Below are positions 26,422-38,197 of a stretch of DNA of 64,000 nucleotides, piece after piece. The stretch lies in assembly GCF_030816715.1 (NCBI RefSeq), contig NZ_JAUSYH010000001.1:992001-1056000 (forward strand), in the 5' to 3' direction. The position numbers and the translations under genes are program-made. The notes under the pieces are model-generated. The model made no database searches. It was given only the letters and a program-made list of their open reading frames with translations, and was not told where the DNA came from. Origin of the DNA: Streptomyces achromogenes. Its GTDB lineage: Bacteria; Actinomycetota; Actinomycetes; Streptomycetales; Streptomycetaceae. The number at the start of each line of letters is the position of its first letter. The stretch's first letter is position 1.

Positions 26422-27475
26422 GCGCCCAAACGCGCTGGATGAGTTCCGCCCTATTGCGCGCGTCCACTTTGGCGAACATGCGCTTGAGATGCTGCTTCAC
26501 CGTGTTCTCGGTGATGAAGGCCTGTTCCGCGATCTGTCTGGTGCTGAGACCCTGAGCGACCAATTCGGCGATCTCCTGCTCTCGCCGGGACAGCACGTTC
26601 CAGGCCGGCAGGGTTCGCGTCCTTTCACTATCGGCCTTGAACACCAAGGTGACCGCGACGTCCTGCGTCTGCGACACGTTAAGGGATCTCGTGATCAGAT
26701 GCTCGCCGGATCCGGGGTCGTGGACACTCCCGGTGTAAACGCGCCGGCCGTTCGTGCGGAATTCTTCCATCGCCTCGGCGATGGGCACGTCGAGGGGACC
26801 GCCCAACCCGTCGGCACCGCCCGCCTCCAGTTTGCGTGCGGCCCGGTTCCGGAACAACGTCCGACAGTCCAGGTCGGTGACGACGACAGGCTGCGCAAGC
26901 GAGTCCAGCGCCTGCTCGAGGAAGCCGACACGGCGGCCGGTGACCTCGAAGCGCAAAGCCCGTTCCATGGCCAGGCCAAGCTGCTCACCCATGAACCCGG
27001 CTGCCACAAGGTCCCTCCGGCTGAACCTGGGACGGCTCTGCGCCCGCGCGAAGTTCAGAGTGCCGAAGACAGCCCCGCCCACTATCACCGGCGCCTCCAG
27101 CGAGTGGACGAAACCAGCCACGCCCAGCGCCGCGTGCGCGCCGCTCGACTCCCATACCTCGGGAACGGGGACACGAGACGAATCGATGGCTCTTAGTTCG
27201 CGTAGCGCGAATTCGAGGACCGGGTCATCTCGTCTGCCGTAGTCCTCGTAATCGTCAAGAAAGCGTTGTTGTGCCGAAACTCCCATGATGCCGACCCGGT
27301 CGGCATCTGCGTGGAGCCGGTACGCCGCGTGGGCATCTGAAGGGATCATGGGTGCTCCGGCACGCATGAACGCGTCGGTGACCTCGTCCACACTAAGGGC
27401 CGACTGCAGGGCACGGACATACTGCTGACGGGTATCGATGGTCGCGGATGTCTGTGACTGCATTTTCTCGATCAC
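26390..27475 (-). CDS. GAF-LuxR family transcriptional regulator
   Basis: 361 residues from GTG 27475 (an ATG four codons in is possible). GAF-like sensor (APVIVGGAVFGTLNFARAQ), PAS-like part (QPVVVTDLDCRTLFRN), C-terminal LuxR helix-turn-helix (LSRREQEIAELVAQGLSTRQ, NTVKQHLKRMF). Same domain order as 21847-22872, so the pair are paralogues on either side of the aldoxime gene cluster. Co-oriented with and overlapping the response regulator. Confidence 0.87.
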   Translation of the reverse strand: MIEKMQSQTSATIDTRQQYVRALQSALSVDEVTDAFMRAGAPMIPSDAHAAYRLHADADRVGIMGVSAQQRFLDDYEDYGRRDDPVLEFALRELRAIDSSRVPVPEVWESSGAHAALGVAGFVHSLEAPVIVGGAVFGTLNFARAQSRPRFSRRDLVAAGFMGEQLGLAMERALRFEVTGRRVGFLEQALDSLAQPVVVTDLDCRTLFRNRAARKLEAGGADGLGGPLDVPIAEAMEEFRTNGRRVYTGSVHDPGSGEHLITRSLNVSQTQDVAVTLVFKADSERTRTLPAWNVLSRREQEIAELVAQGLSTRQIAEQAFITENTVKQHLKRMFAKVDARNRAELIQRVWAHGGNAVKPLP

Positions 27476-28272
27476 CTTTTACTGTGTGCTGAGTTCGCGT
27501 TGGAGACCGCGTCAGCTAGCCCGAGAGAATGGCCTATTCTTTCCCCGCCCGGCCAGGGTGTCAACAGAATGAGTGCGCCTCACGGAGAGACGTCAGGGGC
27601 ACGTCAGTGGGATTTTACTCACCAGCGGTCCATGCTTGGGCGCGACATGACTTTTAAGGGAGCCTTGCAGCGGTGCCGCTCCAGGGTGAGGATGGCGGCT
27701 GCGATTGACGGAACCAACGCGGCTCCTGTGCCTGCGGGTTGAGAATTCGAACACCTCCCCCATCGGCACGGGAGCCTCGTGCGTTGCGCACCCTGTCGGC
27801 GTCACCCGATCGGTGGCCGAGCTGAAAACGCTCACTGACAAGCCACGACTCCCGAGGGCGCCTGCGGCTTTCCGCAGAGGCCGGGATCGAGGATGCTGTG
27901 CGCAACATGTTCGAGAGGCGCGGTTTCGGAGGCACGAAGACACGTCGGCGCTGCGGGACGTCGAAGAGGCCGTGGCATGCGTCCTGGGCGAACTAGGTAA
28001 GAGCCGACCAGACGTTGTGGGGCGCATGGCGCGTGTACGCCGCTTCGATACATCCGACACCGAGAAAACGCCCGCCGAGGCTCAGCCGACAGCGCGAGCC
28101 GTTCACTCGGCGATCCGGCGGTGTTCGGCCTCGTCGAGGTCTTCGACTTCCCGTCGGCCCGAAAACCGTCGTACGCCGTCACGTCGCCGACGCCACGAGG
28201 CCGCCATGGTGGCGTACGGAGCCTGAGAGGCACGCCGGGGCTCATCGAGAACTTCACCGAGGCCCAGAACGC
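27476..28272. other. No recognisable intact gene (about 800 bases)
   Basis: Competing frames on both strands without domain motifs. One frame near 27890 reads VRNMFERRGFGGT, faintly like a TetR N-terminal helix, but it does not continue. Likely decayed sequence plus the promoter of the LuxR gene. Confidence 0.4.
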
Positions 28273-28875
28273 CTACGCGTCATCCGCCTCGATGAGCAGA
28301 CGGAGCAGGTCGTTGAGGGGCTCGATGATGTCCAAGTCCTGATTCAGCAGCCATTTCCCCTGGAGGCCGCTCAGCATCGCCTCGATCATCAGGGCCGCAC
28401 TTCCGGGGCTGATGCCCTTGCGCAGCCTGCCGCGCTCCGCGTACTCCCGCAGCCCCTCCGTCAGGTGCGCGAGCCCGTGGGCCTGACGATCGACGAAGTA
28501 GGAGTGCGCGAGGTGGTCCGGGCGTGAGGCGGCGGCGGCGAGCTCGATCCACAGGCACATCAGCTCGGGGTGTTCCTGGTGCTTGCGGAGCCGGGCGCTG
28601 AAGTAGGGGGCGAGATCCTCCAGGCTTGCGACCCGAGCCGTACCCTCCGCCCACTCCTCGGAGTCGCGCTGCGCGAGGACCGCGCCGAGGAGTTCCTCCT
28701 TGCCGCGGAAGTGGTGGAGAAGCCCGGCGGCCGTTATGCCGGCGCGTTCGGCGATGTCACGCAGGGAAGCAGCGGCGTACCCGTGCTCGGCGAAGCTCTC
28801 GCGTGCCGCGCGCAGGATCTCCTCCCGCCGGGCCGCCGACTTGGCGTACGGCCCGCGTGCCTTCGCCTCACTCAC
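28273..28875 (-). CDS. TetR-family repressor
   Basis: 200 residues from GTG 28875. N-terminal TetR helix-turn-helix (RREEILRAARESFAEHGY, LRDIAERAGITAAGLLHHF) followed by a helical ligand-binding domain. Divergent from the ABC importer operon 270 bases away; the simplest reading is that it represses that operon and itself, with the imported sugar or its product as inducer. Confidence 0.88.
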   Translation of the reverse strand: MSEAKARGPYAKSAARREEILRAARESFAEHGYAAASLRDIAERAGITAAGLLHHFRGKEELLGAVLAQRDSEEWAEGTARVASLEDLAPYFSARLRKHQEHPELMCLWIELAAAASRPDHLAHSYFVDRQAHGLAHLTEGLREYAERGRLRKGISPGSAALMIEAMLSGLQGKWLLNQDLDIIEPLNDLLRLLIEADDA

Positions 28876-29146
28876 GGTGTGGTCACCCCTTATCGCGAAC
28901 TGTCCGACAGCAGTCCGGCGGACTTCGCCTCACCTTACGCATCGAGCCAAGCCCGCAATATAACATTCCGATAACGAACGGCGTCCACAGTCTTCTCGTC
29001 CTTGCTTTGTGACCCTAGCGTCCGATCGAAAGCCAAACGGGTGTTAGGAATTTGCTCCCCCTCGGGATCACCGCTGCGCGCTCCACCCCGCTGAGGGCGA
29101 CGGCGATGGCCCCAGCACCTCCGGTCGGCGGACGAAAGAAGCCACC
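28876..29146. promoter_or_regulatory. Divergent promoter region, TetR gene / ABC importer
   Basis: Holds an AT-rich island (AATATAACATTCCGATAACG near 28960), the most AT-rich spot nearby and a likely promoter. GTCCGGCGGAC near 28912 is a short palindrome that could be a TetR operator. Not proven. Confidence 0.4.
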
Positions 29147-30703
29147 ATGCGTATTCGACCCCCGCACACCTCACCCCGGTCTCTCGCTCTGGTCGCCCTG
29201 ACCACCACGGCCGTGCTGCTCACGACAACGGCGTGCGACGGCCAGGCGGCATCCTCGTCGTCCACGACCTCGACGCTCTCCCTGGCCATCATGGGCACCC
29301 CGAACTCGTTCGCTCCCGCCCAGCTCACCGAGGGGCAGCAGGCCTACGTCTGGAGCTCCCTCTACGACACACTGCTCCTCGTCAACGACGACGGCGACCT
29401 CCGGCCGGGCGCGGCGCAGCGCTGGACATACTCCGACAGTGGCCGGACCCTGACCCTGACACTGCGCACGGGCATGAAGTTCAGCTCGGGTTCCCCGGTG
29501 ACGGCGGCCGCTGTAAAGGCGACCCTGAACCTGATCAGGACGTCCGGCCAGAACCAGACACAACTCGCCGCCGTGGATTCCATCGATGCTCCCGACGACC
29601 GGACAGTGGTGCTGAAGCTCCGCAACCCGGACGCGTCGCTCCTGCACGCCCTGGCCGGGGCCGGCGGGGTGATCGCCGATCCCCAAACCATGAGGACCAG
29701 CGGTTCCGCGCTGAATCCGGTCTCCTCGGGGCCCTACACCCTGGACAAGGGCGCGACGGTCAACGGGTCGGTCTACGTGCTCAAGCGGCGCGACGACTAC
29801 TGGAACAAGCAGGCCTATCCGTTTCCCACCGTCAAGATCAAGGTGATCTCCGACCGTGCTGCCTCGGTCAACGCCTTGAAGGCCGGTGAGATCAACGCCG
29901 GCTCCGTGGAGGCGCAGCAACTGAGCTCGCTGAAGGCAGCCGGCTTCACCACCAAGCTCATCGAGGCGACCTCGGTGGCCACGCTCCTGCTGTTCGACCG
30001 CAAAGGTGAAGTGCTCAAGCCGCTCGGAGACGTACGGGTGCGCAAGGCCATCAACATGGCCTTCGACCGGGAGAAGATGGTCCGGCTCTTCCTCAAGGGC
30101 TCCGGCAGGGCGACGGAACAGCTTTACCACCCCCTGGACGAGGGCTACGACCCCGCGCTCGACCACACCTACCCCCACGACCCGGCCGGCGCGAAGAAGC
30201 TGCTGGCCGAGGCCGGATACCCGGACGGATTCTCGGTGCACATGCCGAGCCTGTACTTCACCAAGCCCTTCGAGCCCACCATCTCGCAGTCGCTCGCGGA
30301 CATCGGCATCAAGGTCACCTGGGACCCCGCACCCGCCCAGCAGACAATCTCGGCCCTGGCCACCAGGAAATACCCCATGGCCCTGGTCATCGACGGTTTG
30401 GACCCCGTCCCGGTGCAGACCCGCGACTACTTCTCCCCGAACGGGTACCGCAACGTGTTCGCCTCCTCCGATCCCCGGCTGACCCGGCTGCTGCTGAAGG
30501 CGAACGGCGAAACCGATGCCTCGAAGGCGGCAGAGGTGTACAAGCAGATCGACGCGTTCACGGTGAACAACGCCTGGACGGCGCCCGTCTTCTACATCGG
30601 CGTCCACTGGGTGACCAAGAAGGGCATCGTCTTCCGCGGGGACGGCTCCTCGACGCAGAACAGTCTGCGGCAGTTCGGTCTCGCCGGCCAGGCCGGTGGG
30701 TGA
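29147..30703 (+). CDS. ABC transporter substrate-binding lipoprotein, peptide/oligosaccharide family 5
   Basis: 518 residues from ATG 29147. A lipoprotein signal with Cys in TTTACDG anchors it to the outer face of the membrane. SBP_bac_5 features: AIMGTPNSFAP, LYDTLLLVNDDGDLRPG, LTLRTGMKFSSG and VRKAINMAFDR. The family binds oligopeptides, nickel or, in many Gram-positives, plant oligosaccharides. The glycoside hydrolases downstream favour a sugar ligand. First gene of a five- to six-gene unit. Confidence 0.92.
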   Translation: MRIRPPHTSPRSLALVALTTTAVLLTTTACDGQAASSSSTTSTLSLAIMGTPNSFAPAQLTEGQQAYVWSSLYDTLLLVNDDGDLRPGAAQRWTYSDSGRTLTLTLRTGMKFSSGSPVTAAAVKATLNLIRTSGQNQTQLAAVDSIDAPDDRTVVLKLRNPDASLLHALAGAGGVIADPQTMRTSGSALNPVSSGPYTLDKGATVNGSVYVLKRRDDYWNKQAYPFPTVKIKVISDRAASVNALKAGEINAGSVEAQQLSSLKAAGFTTKLIEATSVATLLLFDRKGEVLKPLGDVRVRKAINMAFDREKMVRLFLKGSGRATEQLYHPLDEGYDPALDHTYPHDPAGAKKLLAEAGYPDGFSVHMPSLYFTKPFEPTISQSLADIGIKVTWDPAPAQQTISALATRKYPMALVIDGLDPVPVQTRDYFSPNGYRNVFASSDPRLTRLLLKANGETDASKAAEVYKQIDAFTVNNAWTAPVFYIGVHWVTKKGIVFRGDGSSTQNSLRQFGLAGQAGG

Positions 30704-31653
30704 GCCCTGGCATGATCCTCTATGTGCTGCGCCGCCTGACCGCGGGACTGGTACTGGCGGTGCTGGTGACCATGATCACGTTTCTGCTGCTGAGCACGTC
30801 GTTGGACGACATCGCAGGCAGCATCCTCGGAAGCTCCGCGACGCCGGCCCGCATCGAGCAGCAGAAGGCGCAGCTGGGACTGGATCGCCCGGTGCTCGTG
30901 CAGTATCTGGACTGGTTGTCCCACGCCGTGCGGGGCGACTTCGGACTCTCCTACTTCACCAGCGAGCCCGTACGGTCGGCCATCGCCGCGCGCCTCGGTG
31001 TCACCCTGTCCGTGGTGCTTGTGGCGCTTCTCCTTACCGCCGTCGTGGGTGTGACGCTCGGTGTGCTGGCGGCCACCCGTGCCGGAGTCGTCGACCGGAT
31101 CGCACAGGGTGCCTCGCTGTTCGGCCACCTCGTGCCGAACCTCCTGATCGCCATCGGGCTCGTATGGCTCCTGGCCCTGCGCCTGCACTGGCTCCCGGCC
31201 ACCGGATACACGCCACTGGCGGAGGATCCCGCCCGTTGGGCGGCCTCGATCACCATCCCCGTACTAGCCCTGACGGCAGCCGGGGCCGCCAGTCTCACAT
31301 CCCAGGTCCGCGGGGCCATGATCGACGAACTGCGCAAGGACTACGTCCGTACCCTCCGGACACGCGGCATTCGCCTCCGCTCGATCCTGCTGCGCCACGC
31401 CCTGCGCAACGCCGCGGGTCCGGCACTGACGGTGCTGTCCCTTGAGTTCGTGCAGATGTTCGGGGGAGCTCTGGTCATCGAGCAGGTCTTCGCGCTGCCG
31501 GGTTTCGGCTCGTACGCCTTCAACGCGTCTCTCCAGGGCGACATCCCGATCATCATGGGCATCACGCTCTTCGCGGTTCTGCTCGTGGTCTGCGTCAACC
31601 TGCTCGTCGACCTCGCGAACGGATGGCTCAACCCGAAGGCGAGGATTCGATGA
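30700..31653 (+). CDS. ABC transporter permease, DppB/OppB type
   Basis: 317 residues; the GTG at 30700 overlaps the binding-protein stop (GTGA), while ATG 30712 is a near alternative. Six membrane spans; N-terminal YVLRRLTAG and LGLDRPVLVQYLDWL are typical of DppB proteins, with the EAA loop near DYVRTLRTRGI. Works as a heterodimer with the permease half of the next gene. Confidence 0.92.
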   Translation: MSPGMILYVLRRLTAGLVLAVLVTMITFLLLSTSLDDIAGSILGSSATPARIEQQKAQLGLDRPVLVQYLDWLSHAVRGDFGLSYFTSEPVRSAIAARLGVTLSVVLVALLLTAVVGVTLGVLAATRAGVVDRIAQGASLFGHLVPNLLIAIGLVWLLALRLHWLPATGYTPLAEDPARWAASITIPVLALTAAGAASLTSQVRGAMIDELRKDYVRTLRTRGIRLRSILLRHALRNAAGPALTVLSLEFVQMFGGALVIEQVFALPGFGSYAFNASLQGDIPIIMGITLFAVLLVVCVNLLVDLANGWLNPKARIR

Positions 31654-33464
31654 GCACCGCACCGAGCAACGCCACGCCCGCCCGCGACCAGGGAGACCGG
31701 CCAGACCCGGCGGAGGCCGCAGCGAGCGGCAGGTCACCCCTACGCCGGCTGCTGCGGGACCCGCAGGCAGTCATCAGCGCCGGCATCCTGCTGGTCATCG
31801 TCGCGCTGGGCCTGCTCACCCCACTGATCACCGATCACGGCCCCAACCAGGCCTCGCTCGAGGCGATCAACGCCGACGCCGGCAGCCACGGCTATCTCCT
31901 CGGCGGCGACAAGAGCGGCCGCGACATCTTCGCCAGGCTCCTCAGCTCCGTCAACACCAGTGTCGTCGCGGCACTCATCGGCACCGGCATCGCTCTCGCC
32001 ATCGGCGTCGCTTTCGGGCTGATCGGCGGATACTACGACCGGCGCCTGCGGGCTGTCACCGAGTGGGTGTTCAGTCTCGTCATGACCTTCCCGGGGCTGC
32101 TGTTGCTCATCGTGCTGCTCCCGGTGACGAACGGCGACTACCGCGTCACGATGATGATCTTCGGGGTGCTGCTGTCACCCGGTGTCTACCGCCTGGTCCG
32201 CAACCTGGTCCTCGGCGTCAGGAACGAGCTGTACGTGGACGCCGCCCGGGTGTCGGGTCTGCCGGACCGGCGCATCCTCTCGCGGCATATCCTTTACACG
32301 GTCCGAGGCCCGGTCGTCATCGCCACCGCGTTTCTCGCCGGAGCGTCCATCGGCGTGCAGTCGGGCCTCGCCTTCCTCGGCGTCGGGCCGAGCACGGTCC
32401 CCAGCTTCGGCGCGATGATCGCCGACGGGTTCACCAACTTCTACGAGGAACCCCTCCAGTTCCTCTGGCCGAGTCTGACGCTCGGTGTCATCACCGCCTC
32501 TCTGGTCCTGCTCGGCAACTCGCTGCGGGACGTACTGGAGGGCGGGCGGCCAGGGCCGTCCAGGATCACCGCGCCCGCGCCTCGGCCGGCGACCGGACTC
32601 ACGACCGGGGCAGGGCCTCCAGGACTGTTGACCGTCGAGGACCTTGCCCTCGCCTACCCGACTTCCTCGGGCGAGTTGAAAGAGGTGGTCAGTGGGGTCA
32701 CCCTGAGCCTGGAGGCGGGAGAGACGCTCGGGCTCGTCGGCGAATCGGGGTCGGGCAAGACACAGACCGCGTTCGCGATCCTCGGTGTACTGCCCGCGGA
32801 AGCGGTCGTCACCCGCGGCTCGGTCCGCCTCGACGGGCGCGAACTCCTGGGCCTGAGCGAGCGCGAACTGTGCAACGTGCGCGGAAGGGCCGTGGCGTAC
32901 GTGCCTCAGGAGCCCATGTCCAACCTCGACCCCTCCTCCACCGTGGGCTCACAACTGGTCGAGGGGATCCGCACGGCGACACCGATGTCGCGGCGTGAGG
33001 CCGGCGAACGCGCACTTGCCCTGCTCGACCGAGTCGGAATCTCGGATCCCCGGCGGGTGTTCGCGTCGTACCCGCATCAGATATCCGGCGGCATGGCGCA
33101 GCGCGTCCTCATCGCGGGCGCCGTCGCGAGCCGGCCGTCGCTGCTCATCGCCGACGAACCGACCACCGCCCTGGACGTGACCGTGCAGGCGGAGATCCTC
33201 GACCTGCTGCGCGACCTGCGCAAGGAACTGAACATGGCGCTGCTGCTCGTGACCCATGACTTCGGCGTGGTCGCCGACAGCTGTGACCGCGTCGCCGTCA
33301 TGCGGCAGGGCGAGATCGTCGAGACCGGGGACGTGCTCGACCTGTTCACCGCGCCCGGGCACCCGTACACCCGCACGCTCCTCGACTCGCTCCCCGACGA
33401 GCACTCGATGCGCACCGACCAGCCCGGTGTCGCCGACGAGTCCTGGCAGAAGGAGACGCGATGA
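31650..33464 (+). CDS. Fused ABC permease-ATPase (DppC + DppD in one chain)
   Basis: 604 residues from ATG 31650 (ATGA overlap). Residues 1-~300 are a DppC/OppC permease (LLGGDKSGRDIFARLL, YVDAARVSGLPDRRIL). After a Pro/Gly-rich linker, residues ~330-590 form a DppD-type ATPase with Walker A GESGSGKTQ, signature SGGMAQR, Walker B LLIADEPTTALD and the oligopeptide C-terminal extension (HPYTRTLLDSLP). The two are normally separate genes. The fusion keeps all motifs, so it should work. Confidence 0.92.
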   Translation: MSTAPSNATPARDQGDRPDPAEAAASGRSPLRRLLRDPQAVISAGILLVIVALGLLTPLITDHGPNQASLEAINADAGSHGYLLGGDKSGRDIFARLLSSVNTSVVAALIGTGIALAIGVAFGLIGGYYDRRLRAVTEWVFSLVMTFPGLLLLIVLLPVTNGDYRVTMMIFGVLLSPGVYRLVRNLVLGVRNELYVDAARVSGLPDRRILSRHILYTVRGPVVIATAFLAGASIGVQSGLAFLGVGPSTVPSFGAMIADGFTNFYEEPLQFLWPSLTLGVITASLVLLGNSLRDVLEGGRPGPSRITAPAPRPATGLTTGAGPPGLLTVEDLALAYPTSSGELKEVVSGVTLSLEAGETLGLVGESGSGKTQTAFAILGVLPAEAVVTRGSVRLDGRELLGLSERELCNVRGRAVAYVPQEPMSNLDPSSTVGSQLVEGIRTATPMSRREAGERALALLDRVGISDPRRVFASYPHQISGGMAQRVLIAGAVASRPSLLIADEPTTALDVTVQAEILDLLRDLRKELNMALLLVTHDFGVVADSCDRVAVMRQGEIVETGDVLDLFTAPGHPYTRTLLDSLPDEHSMRTDQPGVADESWQKETR

Positions 33465-34354
33465 CGGCGCCACTGCTCGACCTGAGCGGCCTGCGGGTCA
33501 CCTATCCCGGCCGCGGCTTCAGGGCCCGCCCCCACGAGGTGCTGCACGGGGTGTCCCTGCTGGCCCGCGAGGGCGAGACCCTCGGGATCGTCGGCGAGTC
33601 CGGCTCCGGGAAGACGACCCTCGGGCGGGCCGTCCTCGGACTGGTGACACCCAGCGGCGGACACGTCCGGTTCCGGGGCCGGGACATCACCCACGCCTCC
33701 CGCAAGGAACGCCGCGCGCTCGCCCGGGACATCCAGGTCGTCTTCCAGGACCCGTACAGCTCACTCAACCCGGCCCTCGCCGTCGGCGACATCCTCAGCG
33801 AGCCGCTGACGACGCAAGGTGCCACGACGCGCGAAGCGCGGGCCCGCATCGCGGAGTTGCTGGATCAGGTGGGTCTGCCCAAGGACGCGGCCCGTCGGCT
33901 GCCGCGCGAGTTCAGCGGCGGACAGCGGCAGAGGGTGGCGATCGCCCGTGCCCTCGCCTCCGAGCCGAGCCTGATCGTCTGCGACGAACCCGTTTCCGCC
34001 CTTGACCTGACGACCCGGGCCCGCGTGCTGGACCTCTTCGTCGACATACAGCGACGTACCTCGGTCGCCTACCTGTTCATCTCGCACGACTTGGCCGTCA
34101 TCCGGCACGTCAGCCATCGCGTGAGCGTCATGCGAGGCGGTGAGATCGTCGAGACCGGAGACGCCGGGCAGGTGACCTCACTGCCCCGACACCCCTACAC
34201 CCAGATGCTGTTGCTCGCCGCACCCGTCCCCGACCCTGTCGCACAGCGCGAGCGCCGCGAGGAGCGTCACCGACTTCTGGCGCGCGAACGGGCGGAAACG
34301 GGCGCGGTTCGGCGCGTCGAGCAGGGCACCGATCCGGGGCAGTTCGGTTCATGA
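33461..34354 (+). CDS. ABC transporter ATPase, DppF/OppF type
   Basis: 297 residues, overlapping the fusion gene by 4 bases. Walker A GESGSGKTTLG, signature SGGQRQRVAIARAL, Walker B LIVCDEPVSALD, and the C-terminal HPYTQMLLLAAP extension. Partners the ATPase half of the fusion to power uptake. Confidence 0.93.
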   Translation: MTAPLLDLSGLRVTYPGRGFRARPHEVLHGVSLLAREGETLGIVGESGSGKTTLGRAVLGLVTPSGGHVRFRGRDITHASRKERRALARDIQVVFQDPYSSLNPALAVGDILSEPLTTQGATTREARARIAELLDQVGLPKDAARRLPREFSGGQRQRVAIARALASEPSLIVCDEPVSALDLTTRARVLDLFVDIQRRTSVAYLFISHDLAVIRHVSHRVSVMRGGEIVETGDAGQVTSLPRHPYTQMLLLAAPVPDPVAQRERREERHRLLARERAETGAVRRVEQGTDPGQFGS

Positions 34355-34370
34355 GCGGTGGCATCGGTGA

Positions 34371-36236
<1,866 letters not shown>

Positions 36237-36370
36237 CAGGCCTGCCGGACACTGCCGCCATCAGCCCCGGTGTTCATCTTCTCGCAGGGAGCCGGAGATC
36301 CCACCATCGACCAGTCTGTCCTCCCCGGGCAGAGCGGTTTCACCGTTCACAGAAGCGAGGTCCTCAACAG

Positions 36371-37924
36371 ATGCCCTTACGTACGCGACGCCCCTTGAAA
36401 CGAGTGCCGCTGGCCGGAGGCATAGCAGCGATCCTCCTCATCTCCACGCAACCCGATGCGGTTCTGGCGGCAGATACGTCTGAGTCGCCCGCCGGGGTTC
36501 GGGTCGACTTCGGCTCGACGGAAGGCCAACTGCCGCGACCGGAGAAGCACAACAACTTCGGGAGCCTCAACTCATGGCCTCAGCAGCGTGCCGACGATGT
36601 TGCGTTCCTCAACAAGCAGGGGCTGCACGGCGAGATCTACCGCGTGTGGGTCAGCAGTCCGAAGGCGCCGCCCGAGAGCAACGTCTTCAACCTGTGCCAC
36701 CTGGAGACGCAGTCCTGCGACCTGTCCATACTGGACGACTACCTCACCGACGCGAGCACCGTGTCCGATGAGCTGCTGGTGAATGTGAACCCCACGGCCT
36801 TCGTCGAGGGCAAGAAGCCCTGGAAAGACCTGGCACCGACGCTCGAGCTGATCATCCGCAGCCTCAAAGAGAAGTATCCGCGCGTCAAGTACATCGAAGC
36901 GTTCAACGAACCGGACTGGCAGTTCCACGGAGAGCAGCGCCACAACGGACACCCCGCGAACGAGACGACGTTGCAGCCCGACGGTCTGTATCGCTACTAC
37001 GCGCCGTTCTACGAGGCCGTCAGCAAGGTCAACAAGGGACTGCGACCTGCAGACCGAATCAAGGTCGGCGGGCCGAGTCTCTCGCTGATGGACCCCAAGT
37101 GGGTGAAGCCCTTCCTCGACGCGTACGCGGTCGACCGGAACCCGCACAAGCGTCTGGATTTCCTTTCCTATCACTCCTACCTCGAGTGGGACGACGCCTA
37201 CCAGGTGGCGAAGCCGTACAAGGACGACCTCCGAGTGGTGGCGTCACAGCGGAAGGTCCTCCGGGGATGGCTGGCGGAGCGCCGACTCGACCGGCACCTC
37301 CCGGCCTTCATCACCGAAACAGGCATCTACCCCGGACCGAGCTACGACGACACCGACCCCAAGAAGGACTACATCCGGCAAGCAGCCGCCATGGCCACGT
37401 ACGGCTACCTGTACGCGAACCAGCCCGACACTCACTTGTTCAACTGGTGCGTCCGACACAGGGTCGAGGAACGCAAGGACCAGTTCGTGACCCGCACCCC
37501 GAACGGGCCGCTGAAGGACACCTTCACCCCCTACGGGAACATGATGCTGATGCAGTCCAAGATGAAGGACACCAGGGTGTCCGCCGTCGTGGAAGACGCT
37601 CTCGAGGGAGACAACGGCCTCTATACGATGGCATCGAAGGACCGCACGGGCGCGTCGCTGATGGTCTGGAACTGGCAGCACGTAGGCGACCGCAGCTATC
37701 GGGCCACCGTCAACATGTCCCGGATACCGTCGGAGCTCCGACACAACCAGGTCCGCGAGCGCGTGTACCGGATCGACCAGACGACAAGCAACTACTTCGG
37801 TGACCCGGCCAAGGCCGACCTCCAACTGGTCGAGGAGAAGATCGTCAGGCCGGGCAGGACCTACACCGAGACGGTCGACCTCGCGCCCAACGCGATCTAC
37901 CTGATTCTCCTCGAACGCGCCTGA
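36371..37924 (+). CDS. Secreted GH39-like glycoside hydrolase
   Basis: 517 residues from ATG 36371. A Sec signal peptide is predicted by eye (basic start, hydrophobic core, cut near VLA/ADT). The barrel has EAFNEPDW (acid/base Glu) and FITETGIYPG (nucleophile Glu), as in GH39 beta-xylosidases, alpha-L-iduronidases and arabinogalactan-active enzymes; HSYLEWDD and a C-terminal beta domain follow. Beside a beta-glucuronidase, cleavage of a uronate-decorated polysaccharide such as arabinogalactan, glucuronoxylan or a glycosaminoglycan is plausible. GH39 is my best family; GH79-like is the alternative. Confidence 0.75.
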   Translation: MPLRTRRPLKRVPLAGGIAAILLISTQPDAVLAADTSESPAGVRVDFGSTEGQLPRPEKHNNFGSLNSWPQQRADDVAFLNKQGLHGEIYRVWVSSPKAPPESNVFNLCHLETQSCDLSILDDYLTDASTVSDELLVNVNPTAFVEGKKPWKDLAPTLELIIRSLKEKYPRVKYIEAFNEPDWQFHGEQRHNGHPANETTLQPDGLYRYYAPFYEAVSKVNKGLRPADRIKVGGPSLSLMDPKWVKPFLDAYAVDRNPHKRLDFLSYHSYLEWDDAYQVAKPYKDDLRVVASQRKVLRGWLAERRLDRHLPAFITETGIYPGPSYDDTDPKKDYIRQAAAMATYGYLYANQPDTHLFNWCVRHRVEERKDQFVTRTPNGPLKDTFTPYGNMMLMQSKMKDTRVSAVVEDALEGDNGLYTMASKDRTGASLMVWNWQHVGDRSYRATVNMSRIPSELRHNQVRERVYRIDQTTSNYFGDPAKADLQLVEEKIVRPGRTYTETVDLAPNAIYLILLERA

Positions 37925-38163
37925 AGAACAAGGATCGTCCTGAGGCGACACCGGGGCCTCGCTCGGGCTGGTGGATCACCGTATCCACACCGCACGGAAG
38001 TGAGGCCCTGTTGATCTTCGGCCGACTCGGATGCCAACCGGTGTTGCCGGGCCCTCTGTCGCCTTGCCCGGGTTCGAGCCCCACGCGCGGAATTGCGCAG
38101 GCGTAGTCTCCAGCCCGACGGCGCGTGGCAGGAACCAGAGCGGGACGATCGCTTGCCGATCCA
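37925..38163. other. Spacer without gene
   Basis: No coding signal. It lies directly upstream of the tRNA 3' fragment and may be the edge of an inserted element. Confidence 0.45.
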
Positions 38164-38197
38164 AGAGCGCGCGTGTTCGATTCGCGTCACCCGCACC
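38164..38197 (+). other. tRNA 3' fragment (T-arm, acceptor strand and CCA), probable attachment-site scar
   Basis: A T-arm can be drawn (GCGTG, loop TTCGATT, CGCGT with two G-T pairs), followed by acceptor half CACCCGC, discriminator A and CCA. The partner acceptor half GCGGGTG, a D-arm and an anticodon arm are not found upstream, so this is not a whole tRNA. The sequence is closest to tRNA-Gly, whose genes start GCGGGTG. Integrative elements of actinomycetes commonly copy exactly this 3' part of a tRNA gene at one border. Confidence 0.55.

Noticed and set aside
27705..28226. Plus-strand frame of 173 codons between LuxR and TetR genes
   Set aside because: No ribosome site or motif and several competing frames; a faint TetR-like helix in another frame does not extend.
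38060..38090. A second tRNA-like T-loop (GGGTTCGAGCCCC) before the tRNA fragment
   Set aside because: Only three base pairs form in the arm and no acceptor strand or CCA follows, so it is probably chance.
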